Shown piece by piece: positions 53,741 through 64,000 of a stretch of DNA of 64,000 nucleotides. The stretch's first letter is position 1; each line of letters starts with the position of its first letter. The notes under the pieces are model-generated. The model ran no database searches, had not been told where the DNA came from, and saw only the letters and a list, made by a program, of their open reading frames with translations. Position numbers and translations under genes: made by a program. Source of the stretch: Salvator merianae (Eukaryota; Chordata; Lepidosauria; Squamata; Teiidae); assembly GCA_003586115.2 (NCBI GenBank), contig QVOM02000034.1, positions 137,787,101 through 137,851,100 on the forward strand, given 5' to 3'.

Positions 53741-56384
53741 AAATCAATGGCGAACCATAACAATTCATGGGCAGCAGTAGGATAAAGATTTGCAGCTGTT
53801 ATGTTTAGCATGCTGGAATATAACATAACCTTTCTCTTGGTAGCTTTTTAGAGGAAACTTACATTGTATTTCATTGGGGGTATGACAATTTCCTTGCCTG
53901 ATCATTTTCTCGGAAAAGGGTGTGCAGATGGGGTGAAGCACTGGGGTCATTCCTTCATTCAAAAGAAAACAAAGATATATTTGGTGGATGGTGCTGGTGA
54001 TAAACAGAGTGTTTGGTGGAAAAATGGCAGTTTTTGGATCTTACTTTTTGTTGACTTTGTCATCTCCTGGCCCAATTCCAGTCCTGTTTCCTTTGCACAG
54101 TGGCTGCAAATGATTCCACGCAGCAGCAAAATAAAGGGGTTATAAATATAAGTGCAAACTACGGCAGCTTCTACATGTTTAAGGGTTAACCAGTAAATGG
54201 GTGTCCACATGGCCCCACGCCAGATGCCAAACATCCTGTTCCACTCTATCAAAAGGGTGACCTTTTTGCAAGGCAGGATGAATGACTCTGAGGTTGTCCC
54301 TTTCAGATGATGTGCCAGGGGGACAACCTGTGGACCATCACATCACATCAGGCTCATGCTGACACTTAATCCAAAGTTCTCAGGCATGTACATGCTGACT
54401 TCTGGGTTGATTTCCAGTCTCTGACCTGCATCCCTGGCCAAGGGATTCAGAGTTTGCAGCGGGGCTCCTTCTGCAGAAATATTCTGGGCAGTGAAGAGGA
54501 CCTCTTCAGAACTCTGTCCATTTGATGGAAGCTCTCCCATCCTCATGCTTATAGCCAATTGCTGTTGGCCCCATTCAGTTCCAAATGAGTTTTACATGGG
54601 TGGTGCCTATAGCACATTTGACTCACCAGACATTATTGTCCTCATTCCTTTTTCAGTGGTAAGGCATTCCCCCCCCCCCCAAAAAAAATACTTTCGGAAG
54701 CTTATTCAAATTCTTTTCTTCTTCTTCTTTTTTTTTTATAAAATATCTTCTTGAATGGTTTTTGCCTCCATGCTCTTCTTCACACTGAGTTATGGACTTT
54801 TGGATTGTTAAATATTCAGGTCTTAGATGAATGGACAGAATGTGTGCCATAGTGTAACCTATTCAAGAACAGAGGGATGGGTGAGCTGTGCATAAGTCCA
54901 CATGTGGTTATTTTTCTTGTCTTAATCAATGCAGCAGTGTACCCCTGCAAATAAGGAGCATTAGATAGATTTTACAGAAATTCATAGTTTTATGTGGCTA
55001 ACTTTTCTAGAATTCCATTTCAGTATTTTGCAGTCACATGTCTTGGTGTGATTATCTACAGAAATTGGTCAGTTATTTCCACTTGCAGTCATGCATAGTA
55101 TGATGATTGTATAGAGAGTAACATCACACTTTGCTTGGAAATGCCATGGGAGTTGATTTCAATTTGCAGTCAAACATGAGTGTGCTTCTACAGTTATCAG
55201 CCATGCGTTTTCTTTCTGGAAATTTATAAAGTTTTGGAAACTCCATGCATACTGGCAGGCACTAATGTATGCAGACTGTGAAAATAATAAAGGAGCATAT
55301 GCAATTGAGTGGGGGCAAAAGAACTACACCAGCCAGTGGTGATGCTTGTGTTTGAACTGAAAAAAAGCCCATTTAAACTTTGATGTCCTTTGAAATCCTC
55401 ATTTTTCACTATTTGTTTGAGGAGAACTATTGAAGCTATTAGACGTTTGGTAAATTTTCTTTATAACATGAAAATCCATTTCAGAGGAAATAAATGCTGG
55501 GCTAAGAATCAGAGATTAGCTCACATTGTCAGAGTCTTCACAAACTGTGCACAGAAGGAGATTAACTCAGAAGATCCTGCAAGTTCTATAAGGAACCGTC
55601 TAGTACTGAAACTTGCAGCTTTGCTTAAACTTCATATACTATTTTATGGCTAAGTTGTTGCTGAATTGTAGTTTTATGAGTAACTCACCACTTTTTCTGT
55701 TACTTGACATTTCACCACTCTCCTTTATGTGTAATTTTAAAAACAAACCATTTTTTAAAAAAGCCTAGCTGTGCATGCAGGCAGAATATCTCTTGCTTGA
55801 TGATGTCTCCATCTTGCATCACATTGAACAACAGAATAATAATCGCAATATAAGACAGAACAAGGTTTTTGCATAGGCAGTAGAAGTCACACCTACCACC
55901 TCCCCCCATCAGCATTATCTCAACAGCTTGCTGTCTAAGAGAGTAGAAGGCATGTCCTCTCAGATAACTCCTTGCCAAACAAACAGTGTCATTGGATTTT
56001 AGCTGTATTGCCTTGATATGGATCAGCTCTGGGTCCAATTTTGACACCAGATAATTAGGCAAGAATTTGTCCCTGACACATACCTGGCTCTGAAAGTCAG
56101 GGTCTTGCTAACACAGCTTTCACAGCGACTGATAGCTAGTCATCCTGAATAGCAAGAGAGAAAAGTTGGCCAGCTGGATTCCCCTGATCCGGCATTCCCC
56201 TCTTTGACAACTTCTGTGGCAGTTTGCCCATGGATAGAGAAAGGACCTGAATGCTGATCATTTGAAATGCAAACAATTACTCAGTGATTCTGAAAGGAAC
56301 AGGTTTGAAAGGTCATGATGCATGAAGGAATCTATGTGCACCGCATGAAAACAGACAAAATCATCAGGGTGACAGACAATAGTC
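53741..56384. other. Long stretch without recognised genes or repeats
   Basis: Holds a homopolymer pair (C11 A8) at about 54669-54688 and a T-rich run at about 54715-54740. No gene is recognised. Confidence 0.4.
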
Positions 56385-58210
56385 GATTTATTATTTGTAG
56401 AATTTATATCCCACCTTTCACTAAAAGGTCCCAGGGTGGGTTGGAAGAATAAAAAAATAAAATACCTAAAATGTTCTTAAACACATTTAAAATATAACCC
56501 TCCCTCCCGGGAAGGACAATACCCAGAGGAAGCTAGATATCAAAGGCCTGAGTAAAGAGGTATGCTTTAACCAGGCACCAAAAACCATATAATGTAGGTG
56601 CCTGATGAACCTCCAGAGAGAGGCTATTTCATTCTGGGGCCACCACAGAAAAGGCCCTCCTGTGTGGACCTGTTCCTTGCACATCTGAGAGAGGAGAAAC
56701 TACAAGGAGAAGCTACTCCTTGAGATTTCAATACCTGGGCAGGTCTATATGGGAGAAAGTGCTCCTTCAGATAACCAGGACCCAAGTCCTTTAGGGCTTT
56801 GTATGTTAACATCAACACCTTGAAGTCGGCTCGGTAGAAAATAGGCAACTGGTGCAGATCTGTCAGGACCAGCATGATTTGCATCTGGCCAGAGACTCCC
56901 ATCAGCAGCCAAGCTGCTGCATTCTGCACTAGTTCCAGCTTCCAAACCATTTCAAGGGAAACCCTACATAGAGTGCATTACAGTAGTCCAGTCTGGAGGT
57001 TACCAGAGCATGGATCACTGTGGCTAAGTTATCCCAATCTGGGAAGGGCCAAAGCTGGTGAACCAGCTGGAGATGGAGGTAGGCACTCCTGGCCATTGCT
57101 GGCAGATGAGTCTCAAATGATAGCAATGAATCCAAAAGCACCCCCAAGTCACACACCTGCCTCTTCTGGGGCAAAACAACCCCATTCAGAATTGGGTGTC
57201 TCTTGACTTCCTGGACTCAGAACCCCATGATACACAAAACCTCCATTTTATCTGGATTTGGCCTAACTTATTGGTCCACATCCAGCCCATCGCTGCCTCC
57301 AGGCAGTGATCAAACACCTCACCTGATTCAGAAACAACTGAGAGATAGAGGTGAGAGTCATCAGCATCCTGATGGTACCTCATTCCAAAACTCCTGCTGA
57401 CCAGTCCCAGTGGCTTCATATAGATATTAAAGAGCATAGGGAATTAGAGGGGAACTCCACAAAAGAGCTTCCAGGGCATCGAACAAAAGTCCCCCACTAC
57501 TACTTTTTGGAACATACCATAGAGTTAGGAAGAGAACCACTGCAAGACAGTGTCTCCAAGTCCTAATCCCTGAAGCTGCTACCAGCAGAATACCATGGCT
57601 GATGGTACTGAAAGTTGCTGAGAAATCAAGAAGAACCAGTAGGGTTGCATTGATCCCATCCCTCTCCTGATAGAGGTCATCCATCAGGATGACTAAGGCA
57701 GTTCCAGTACCAAATCCTTGTCTGAAGCCAGATTGGAATGGGTCTAGATAATTCATTTCATCCAGGCATGCCTGCAGTTGGGTAGTCACCACCTTTTCTA
57801 GTACCTTCTCCAAAAAGGGAATATATGCCACTGGGCAATAGTTATTCAATACTTCTGGATCCAAGGAGGTCCTCTTAAAGAGGGGATGTTCCACAACTTC
57901 CTTTAAAGCTGCTGGCACCTCTCCCTCCCACAAAGCGGCATTTATTACTCCCTGGACCCACCCAGCCATACCCCCATTGGCTAGCTTTTATAAGCCATGA
58001 AGGGCAAGGATCAAGGAGACAGGTAGTATGCCAAACCACTGCAAGCAGCTTGTTCACTTCCTCAGACCGCAGCAATTGAAACTGATCCAATATAATTGGA
58101 CCCGACAGTGCTCTGGATACCTCCACTAAACCGCTTCCAACAATGGGGTCCAGTTCCATGTGAATCTGAGCAACTTTGTCCTGAAAATGTCATGCAAATT
58201 TATCACAGCA
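56385..58210 (-). mobile_element. L2 LINE relic: reverse transcriptase to 3' tail
   Basis: On the minus strand the RT runs in order: LDPCPSWLIKAS (about 58010), SNYCPVAYIPFLEKVLEKVV with YLDPFQSGFRQGFGTGTALV (57700-57850), LLVLLDFSATFSTISHGILL (motif A), DADDSHLYLS (motif C, about 57365), VTSRLDYCNALYVGFPLK (57000) and LELVQNAAAWLLMG (56920). The element ends in the GGTGGGATATAAATTC tail near 56400. The copy carries several frameshifts and an A-to-T change in SAAFD (here SATFS). It is the most complete L2 RT in the window. Confidence 0.95.
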
Positions 58211-59255
58211 AGCTTCTGAAAGTTGCATGGACATATTCTTATGGTTTGATGACAATAGCCCTTTAACCACCTGGCACAGCCTTGCTGGTGATCATTCGTG
58301 GAGAATGGAGGCAGAGAAGTAGCTCTTCTTCACTACTGCCATCACCACACGGTAGGCATGATAATGTGCTATTACCACTATTCAGTCAGATTCACACCGG
58401 GATTTTCTCCACTAGCGCTCCAGCTGTCAGTCCTCCTGCTTCATTGCATGCGACTCCCTGCTAAACCAGTGTGCCTCACAAATTCCTCAGCAAAGTTTTT
58501 GAAACCTTTGATGTGACGCTCAGGATGTAGCAAGAAGAACCTAGCAAGGCCTCTTCTGCCCAAAAACCCTTGAAGCATGCAGAAGCTGCATTTTCTCCCA
58601 CAATGGATTCAGTAGAGGCTTGCACAGGACAGCATCTGGGTGGGTTGTGCTAGATAGCTAAAATGAAATTGGTAAAACATGTCACTTCTGCATTTTAGAG
58701 TCTCCTAGGCCGTGGTCACACCTCATGTTTTTTGGAGGCAGAGGTTGGCTTAAGTCCTCAGAAACCGGATGCTAAATTGCATTACTGATTTTTCCGAGAA
58801 CTTTCCTGCCTGGAATGGGATTATCCTAAATTCAGATAATCCCAACCCAGGGTCCATTTCAACAAGAAATGGATCCAACCAGGCAGCTTTCTGCCACCCT
58901 CACAATTCTCCCCCCCCACCACGGCTGCCTTCTGTCACCCCTCCAAAGCTCCCAGCCCCCTACCACCACCCCTCCGACGCCCGCCACTGTTTCCCACTGC
59001 CCCATCCCTTGATGTTCACTGTAACTGCTTCATGCCAGATGGCTGTTGCCATCTGAAATCTGCTGTGACAAATTTGCAGGGGAATTTGTGGGCAAGGTCA
59101 CTCAGATTCACATAGGATTGGATGCCACACTTGACAGGAGTCTAGGGGAAGCATCCAGAGAACTGCCTAGTCCAAGTATTTTGGATTAGTTTTAATCATT
59201 GCAGCCAGTGATGTGGACAGGTTGCTTGCTGGGATTCAGCAGACTACATGCGATT
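58211..59255. other. Unassigned sequence, possibly partly L2 5' part
   Basis: A TAGGCCGTGGTCACACCTCATG word at 58689 resembles a Harbinger-like terminus, but no partner was found. Also C-rich stretches at 58910-59010. Confidence 0.3.
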
Positions 59256-59259
59256 TATA

Positions 59260-59740
59260 TCCTTGTCTTTCTTGGGTGGTAAAAGCTAGCTGGCAGGGTG
59301 TGTCTGGGTGGCCCCAGGGAGTGGTGGATGCCCATGAGAGATGGGATACTCCTGAAGGCTGTTGAAGAGGCAATGGTACACCCATCTCCAGTGTTAAACA
59401 ACTTATCACCTAGTAGCTAGCATACCTTTTTTGGCAAGGTATTGGAGAGGGTTGTGGCTATTCAACTGTAGGCATGCTTGGAGGAAGTTGATTATCTACA
59501 CCCATTTCAATCTGGCTTCAGGCACTGAAACCACCTTGGTCACTCTGGTGGATGGCCATCCCTGGAAGTAAGACAGGGAAATTGCTACCCTCTTGGTTCC
59601 CCTGGATGTCTCAGCAGCTTTTGATGTAATTGACCTTGGTAACCTTCTGCAAAGGCTGCAGAGCATGGGAGTTGGAAGGACTCCATTGCACTGGTTACAT
59701 TCCTATCTCAAATACCAAAGAACAGTTAGTTCATTTCTTT
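59260..59740 (+). mobile_element. L2 LINE relic, RT fragment
   Basis: VPLDVSAAFDVIDLGNLLQR then LQSMGVGRTPLHWLHSYLKY (59590-59715) is the L2 RT motif A region. The preceding 300 bp read as decayed upstream RT (VEEVDYLHPFQSGF-like) in shifting frames. Confidence 0.87.
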
Positions 59741-59860
59741 GTCTCATTAGACTGGCGTGCATCCCACCCTTCACCCAAAGATTCCAGGGTGGATCACAGC
59801 ATTCAATAAATACAGTATTAATAAAAAATCATTAATAAATAACGCTTCCCCACCCCGGTC
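59741..59860 (-). mobile_element. L2-type 3' tail, opposite orientation
   Basis: GCATCCCACCCTTCACCC then CCAGGGTGGATCACA followed by TTAATAAA words is the inverted L2 tail, as at 56400-56440. Confidence 0.55.
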
Positions 59861-60454
59861 AGGACTTCTTTCAGAGAAAGCTAAGCAAATGTTAGCAGTG
59901 GCATATTTTAAAGACCAACCTGAATCTTTTTTTTAAAGTAAGTCACCCTGACTTCAGTTGGTCTTTCCCGCTCCTTCCTCCATGTAAATCTGCCTAAGCA
60001 TAGGTCCCAGTGCAGATAGAGCCTTAAGCCCCAAACCAAACTTTTCTGGCCTCATTCACAAGGTGGATCTTAACTGGAGATGATGAGCCAAAGCTTCATG
60101 TCTTGGTACCCCAGCTAGTGAGGAATATGGTTAGCCATTATGCTAAAACTCTGCTCCAGGCATCTACATTGATCACTGGGAGAATAGGCTTTGAGACCTG
60201 ATAGGCAACCTGTTCTCTTATAAGAGGCTCAGGACAGCTTAATCTGCATCCTATTACTGTCAGAGGTTCAACTGGTGAGTTCATAGGAAAAATTCTTCTT
60301 TATAATAGTTTCCTATTCTTGGATATGCTCCTTTGCCTCCTAATATGTGCCTGTCAGGTCAAGTGTGCAAGCTTTATGCCACTTTATTAATTTATTTACA
60401 TACTATGTTATCCTGCAAATATTGTATGCCACCTTGAGAACTGTGTTCCATTAG

Positions 60455-60473
60455 AAAAAAAAAAAAAAAAAAA
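60455..60473. repeat. Poly(A) run
   Basis: A19 after GTATGCCACCTTGAGAACTG. It may be the 3' end of a LINE-like or SINE-like element covering part of 60040-60474, whose body I cannot classify. Confidence 0.7.
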
Positions 60474-60897
60474 GGCATGATTTTCATTGTTTAAACAAAC
60501 CTCTTTGATTCCCACCCCCCAAAATCATTTTCCACAATTGCATAGGCAGGTGCAAAAGTCTCCCTCTGCTAAAGATTATCTCATTATTTTGTTATCACTA
60601 TGCAGACAAGCCTGTTATTTGGAGAGCTCTTGGTTTTATTCTTACCTAGCCTCAGATGAGCTGCTGATAATACAAGGCAATCTCTACTGCACTGACCCTT
60701 TTGCCAGATCAGAGAGGAGCTTGGTGGCTGCCCTGCTGTACCTAAGGCGCCCATTCTCAGGTCTTAGCAACTGCATTCAGAAGACCTCCTCACCCTCCGA
60801 ACACAGACACAGTAGGCCTGCACACAAATGCAATACATTTCACTGTGGCAAGGAAGACTTTGATGCCCCTCAAAGGTACCTTGAACACCATGTTTTA

Positions 60898-61112
60898 GGC
60901 TGTGTTCAGACACAACAAAAGGGGTGGCTTGGGGGTGCCTCATAGAGATAATGTGTGGCACTCGTATCCCCAACCTTCTCTAATCCACCTTTTCTAGCAT
61001 AGAATGCTTATGAGAAGGGGGAGGGGCAGACTGGTGTGTGAACAATCCCACCTCAAAGCTGTCTTTGAGCTACCTCAGAGATGCTTTTTTTTGGTTGTGT
61101 CTGATCACAGCC
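60898..61112 (-). mobile_element. Small MITE (215 bp), copy 2
   Basis: GGCTGTGTTCAGACACAAC on the left and GTGTCTGATCACAGCC on the right are TIRs. The flanks TTA (60895-60897) and TCA (61113-61115) fit a decayed TTA duplication. Inverse copy of 52516-52703, with about 27 bp of extra sequence. Confidence 0.87.
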
Positions 61113-61115
61113 TCA

Positions 61116-62325
61116 GATGTGGCTGTACTGTCCAAAACAAACCTGGTTGCTATAGGATGGAAAAGTGTCATTCCCAGATTAATAGTTGAAGTTAAAGACC
61201 TTCCCCACCATGATCCATGTAGAAGTAGTTCATAAAACCTGGGCAGAGATTGGACAACAAAATCAAACCACTCCCTTAGGATTTGGTGGTCTGCAAAGAA
61301 ATTTAAATAGAAAATTTACAATAATGGAGATTTTTTTAGGGAGTTGAGGAAAGTTATGTTGTTGGGACAGGCAAGGAATGTTCAAAATTTTTCTCCAATC
61401 ATAGCTAAAGGATGATTTTGGTGCTTATTGGGAGAACATTGCTGACATCTCTGCTTGAACGCAGAGTACTCCAGCGTTCCCTAAACTTTGGTGATTTCCA
61501 GTCCACCAGTCAGTGACCTGAAGATTTGGGATCCTACCTACCCCTGGCCCCTCTCTTCAGATAATAATGTATGGTGGGTGTGTGGCTCCTGGTATCCACA
61601 CCATGATCCTCCTAAATTTCTATGGGACCCATGGGTGGGCTGTGACCCATACTTTGGGAAACCCTAGAACACCAAAGAATTTCTCCTAGGGAAAAACAGT
61701 GAGATGTGCTTATTGGCTTTTTACCCTCCTTCTGGAATCTTCTGGTTGACTATTGTAGGAGACAAGATTCTAGATTAGGTAGGCATGGCTCAGTGATTTA
61801 TTACAGAGAAAGGGAAATGGGAGTTGTTATTCATAAAAAAGTTTGTATGAAGAAATGCATGACCAATCCTTACCCTGCCATTTGATGTGTCTGGTTTTCT
61901 TTGCATTCATATAGACAGAAATGAATGAAAGGTTTTTGATTTGTGAATGTTATATTATCATCTTAATGAAATCTGGTGTAGTCTGCTTGAGACAACGGGA
62001 CGATGGAATTTTCATCCCGTAAGTGTAATTGTGTGAATGACGAATGAATTTGGCAACGGAAGCCATATTCTACAAATATGGTTGCCCTAAGTGGCAATAA
62101 ATTGTCCCCATCTTCATCCTGCCTATGCTCTGCTCTGAGTTTCACAAGAACAGAAACTTCTTGCCTATCCTGAGTTCTCTCTCTTTCTCTTTTGCCCCTC
62201 CTCTACCATTTCTCTGAATGGGAAATGAGAACTCAGCACTCAATGCCAGCAGCTGCTGTCTCCGTTTTATTTCTCCCTTCTGCCTACAGACTAGCTGAAG
62301 CCCCACCTGAGACCTAACATTTGTC
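61116..62325. other. Unassigned intergenic sequence
   Basis: No gene or repeat family recognised. Confidence 0.4.
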
Positions 62326-62329
62326 TGTT

Positions 62330-62800
62330 TGGAGAATAGATGAGTATTTATTAGAATTAAACAGCTGGGAGCGCAGTGATATTTAGAGGAACATTAGAGG
62401 GGCTGCAGAAGAAGGAGATAATTCCTGGAGCAGCTTAGAAAAGCTGGCTCAGTTCGGTTTCCACCGGGATTTCACAGGTCTCCTGTGAGTGGCTGATACA
62501 GTTAATTTCACACTGGAGCTGCAGGCTGGGCCACACTGATATTGCCATGTTATTTAGAATCGAAAGGTCAAACTGGAAATTGAATAATCATTGACAAGGA
62601 ATCCATCAGGGATGCTAAGAGCACAGCAAGAAGCAGCTCAGACAATTCCAAAGGGAGATAGGGGAGTCTGGCTGCAGAATATTGGGGCCCGGGAGGCTGT
62701 TGACTTTAATGTGTTTGTTGGTCAAAGCTGTGCATTTGCTTATTTATTCAGCGAGAGTGGAAGGGCATTTAATAGATAGCATCCTCGCTACTTTTTGCCC
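62330..62800. other. Candidate conserved non-coding element
   Basis: A repeat-free stretch with balanced composition and many plausible factor sites: AGTATTTATTAGAATTAAAC, AACAGCTGGG (E-box), GAATAATCATTGACAAGG, GACTTTAATGTGTTTG, TTGGTCAAAG and GGCATTTAATAGATAG. It has no coding frame. It has the strongest regulatory texture in the window, but conservation is untested. Confidence 0.38.
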
Positions 62801-63426
62801 TTATGTGTTTGGAGCACATGCCATTATCAAGGGCAGGTGGATGCATTCCAGTTCCCAGAATTAATCTACTTCTCTGTTGCCGTTTCTCATTGCTCATACT
62901 CAGCCTAGTGGTATTCCTTTCCCTAACCCTTCCTTGCGCCTGACTTTCTTTCTGCACCAGTTCTGCCACAACAATTTGTTTCTTCATCACTACTGTTTCT
63001 GTTAATTTCAGTGATAGGCGGTCCCCTAAATGTGTACAGATACAGCTCCATTTCTCTTCAAATTTTTAGAAATCATATTTTTAGAGTATAATCTGAAAAC
63101 CTAAGTGATGTGAAATCAGCATTTTTTGTCTCTTCTGCACAATATCATTTTGATTGTCTAAACTGATATCTGCATATATTTCCAGGCACCACCCGTGGAG
63201 GGAACTCCTGCTTTTTCTTTTCCTCAACATGATCCAAGTGTCCAGCAGAGATACAAACAGGCAGATACCTGAATGCCTCCATGAGTGGCAGCAGTATCCC
63301 ACAAATTTAGGAAACTATAGGAGGGAGAAAGAGAAGAGATATCAAAATCATGTTAGACCAACTCTTTGAGCAGTAAGGATGGCCCAGACTCCCAAATTCT
63401 CAAAATATAAATATTCAAATTTCAGC
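62801..63426. other. Unassigned intergenic sequence
   Basis: Nothing recognised. Confidence 0.4.
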
Positions 63427-63440
63427 AAACTCTTTTGAAT
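63427..63440. repeat. Target-site duplication (left) of an L1 insert
   Basis: AAACTCTTTTGAAT, repeated at 63965-63978. Confidence 0.88.
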
Positions 63441-63964
63441 GTATTTATTTTGAATTATACAAAACACGCATTATTCCCAACAGGGGACATTCATACATTA
63501 ATCTTTATTCATTTTATGTCGACTTCTTCCTTCTTCAAAAGTTTCTTCTAGAATTCATATTCCATGCCCCTCCTGGCTTCTTAGTTTCCTTCTTTTTCTG
63601 ACCTGTCTTCTTTTCTCTTTACTCTTCAAATCCAGCAATAGGAAGTTCATTCTCTAATTCGTGTAGAAAGTCAATAAAGGGTTTCCAGTTTTTAGCAAAC
63701 TTATCCACCATCTTATTTTTCCAGAAGTTGGTCAGTTTGTTCATCTCAGCGAGATCCATCATTTTAATCAACCAATCATCTACCATAGGTATTTTATCCC
63801 CTTTCCATTTTGTGTATAGACAATTCTAGCTGCAGCCACCATGCTTTGAATTAAAACCTTAACATTATCAAAGTTATCCTCTACTATACCTAATAGTTAA
63901 AATTCTGGTTTAAAAGGAATATTGATCTTTAAAATCTTCTGCATAACTGTAAATATTTGCACCA
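63441..63964 (-). mobile_element. 5'-truncated L1 3' end (524 bp)
   Basis: The minus strand carries the L1 ORF2 C-terminus (WKPFIDFLHELENEL at about 63690-63650, MVDDWLIKMMDLAEMNKLTN at about 63785-63725) and 3' UTR. It is flanked by 14-bp direct repeats AAACTCTTTTGAAT, so the insertion ends inside the window. Closely related to 15435-16637. Confidence 0.92.
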
Positions 63965-63978
63965 AAACTCTTTTGAAT
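63965..63978. repeat. Target-site duplication (right) of the L1 insert
   Basis: AAACTCTTTTGAAT. Confidence 0.88.
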
Positions 63979-64000
63979 TTGAAAGCCCATTGGATCTTGG

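Noticed and set aside
58689..58740. TAGGCCGTGGTCACACC as another Harbinger-like terminus
   Set aside because: No partner end was found within several kb, so no element is called.

Overview
This window looks like non-genic, transposon-dense DNA from a squamate reptile, most likely a lizard. The case for a squamate is the mixture of repeats: an RTE/BovB retrotransposon, 5'-truncated L1 inserts with target-site duplications (TSDs), reptile-type CR1 and L2 LINEs, and many cut-and-paste DNA transposons (hAT and PIF/Harbinger-like), with (TATC)n and (ATTTT)n microsatellites. I find no intact host gene, tRNA, rRNA, CRISPR array or complete viral element. Long open frames are either LINE relics or artefacts of a GC-rich tandem repeat.

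Layout. 0-6.8 kb is a nested stack. An old minus-strand CR1/L3-like LINE (SGNH-type ORF1 at 6.2-6.8 kb, endonuclease at 5.4-5.65 and 0.5-1.0 kb, linker towards the reverse transcriptase at the left edge) is broken by two GC-rich hAT elements with perfect 8-bp TSDs, by a long-armed foldback element, and by a 1.15-kb Harbinger-like element inserted in one foldback arm. 6.8-15.4 kb is mostly unrecognised, with three small DNA transposons. 15.4-19.7 kb holds an L1 insert and an L2 relic with a CR1 3' end inside it. 20-31 kb has microsatellites, a BovB relic interrupted by a palindromic TTAA-flanked element, an L1 3' end, foldback MITEs and a notable 709-bp hAT element built of palindromes. 31.9-35.6 kb is a plus-strand L1 interrupted by a Harbinger-like MITE, a CR1 and a Penelope-like tail. 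36-42 kb carries several small elements made of strings of stem-loops. 45.3-48.0 kb is a CR1 reverse-transcriptase relic holding a second, inverted copy of the 1.2-kb Harbinger-like element. 48-56 kb is mostly unrecognised. 56.4-60.5 kb is L2. The right end has a MITE, a possible conserved non-coding element and a final L1 insert.

Between the repeats are several AT-rich, homeodomain-motif-rich stretches that resemble vertebrate conserved non-coding elements. Sequence alone cannot prove this. The window reads best as an intergenic or deep-intronic gene desert. Its main interest is transposon structure: foldback hAT elements, stem-loop-string MITEs, matched empty and filled sites, and signs of local recombination.
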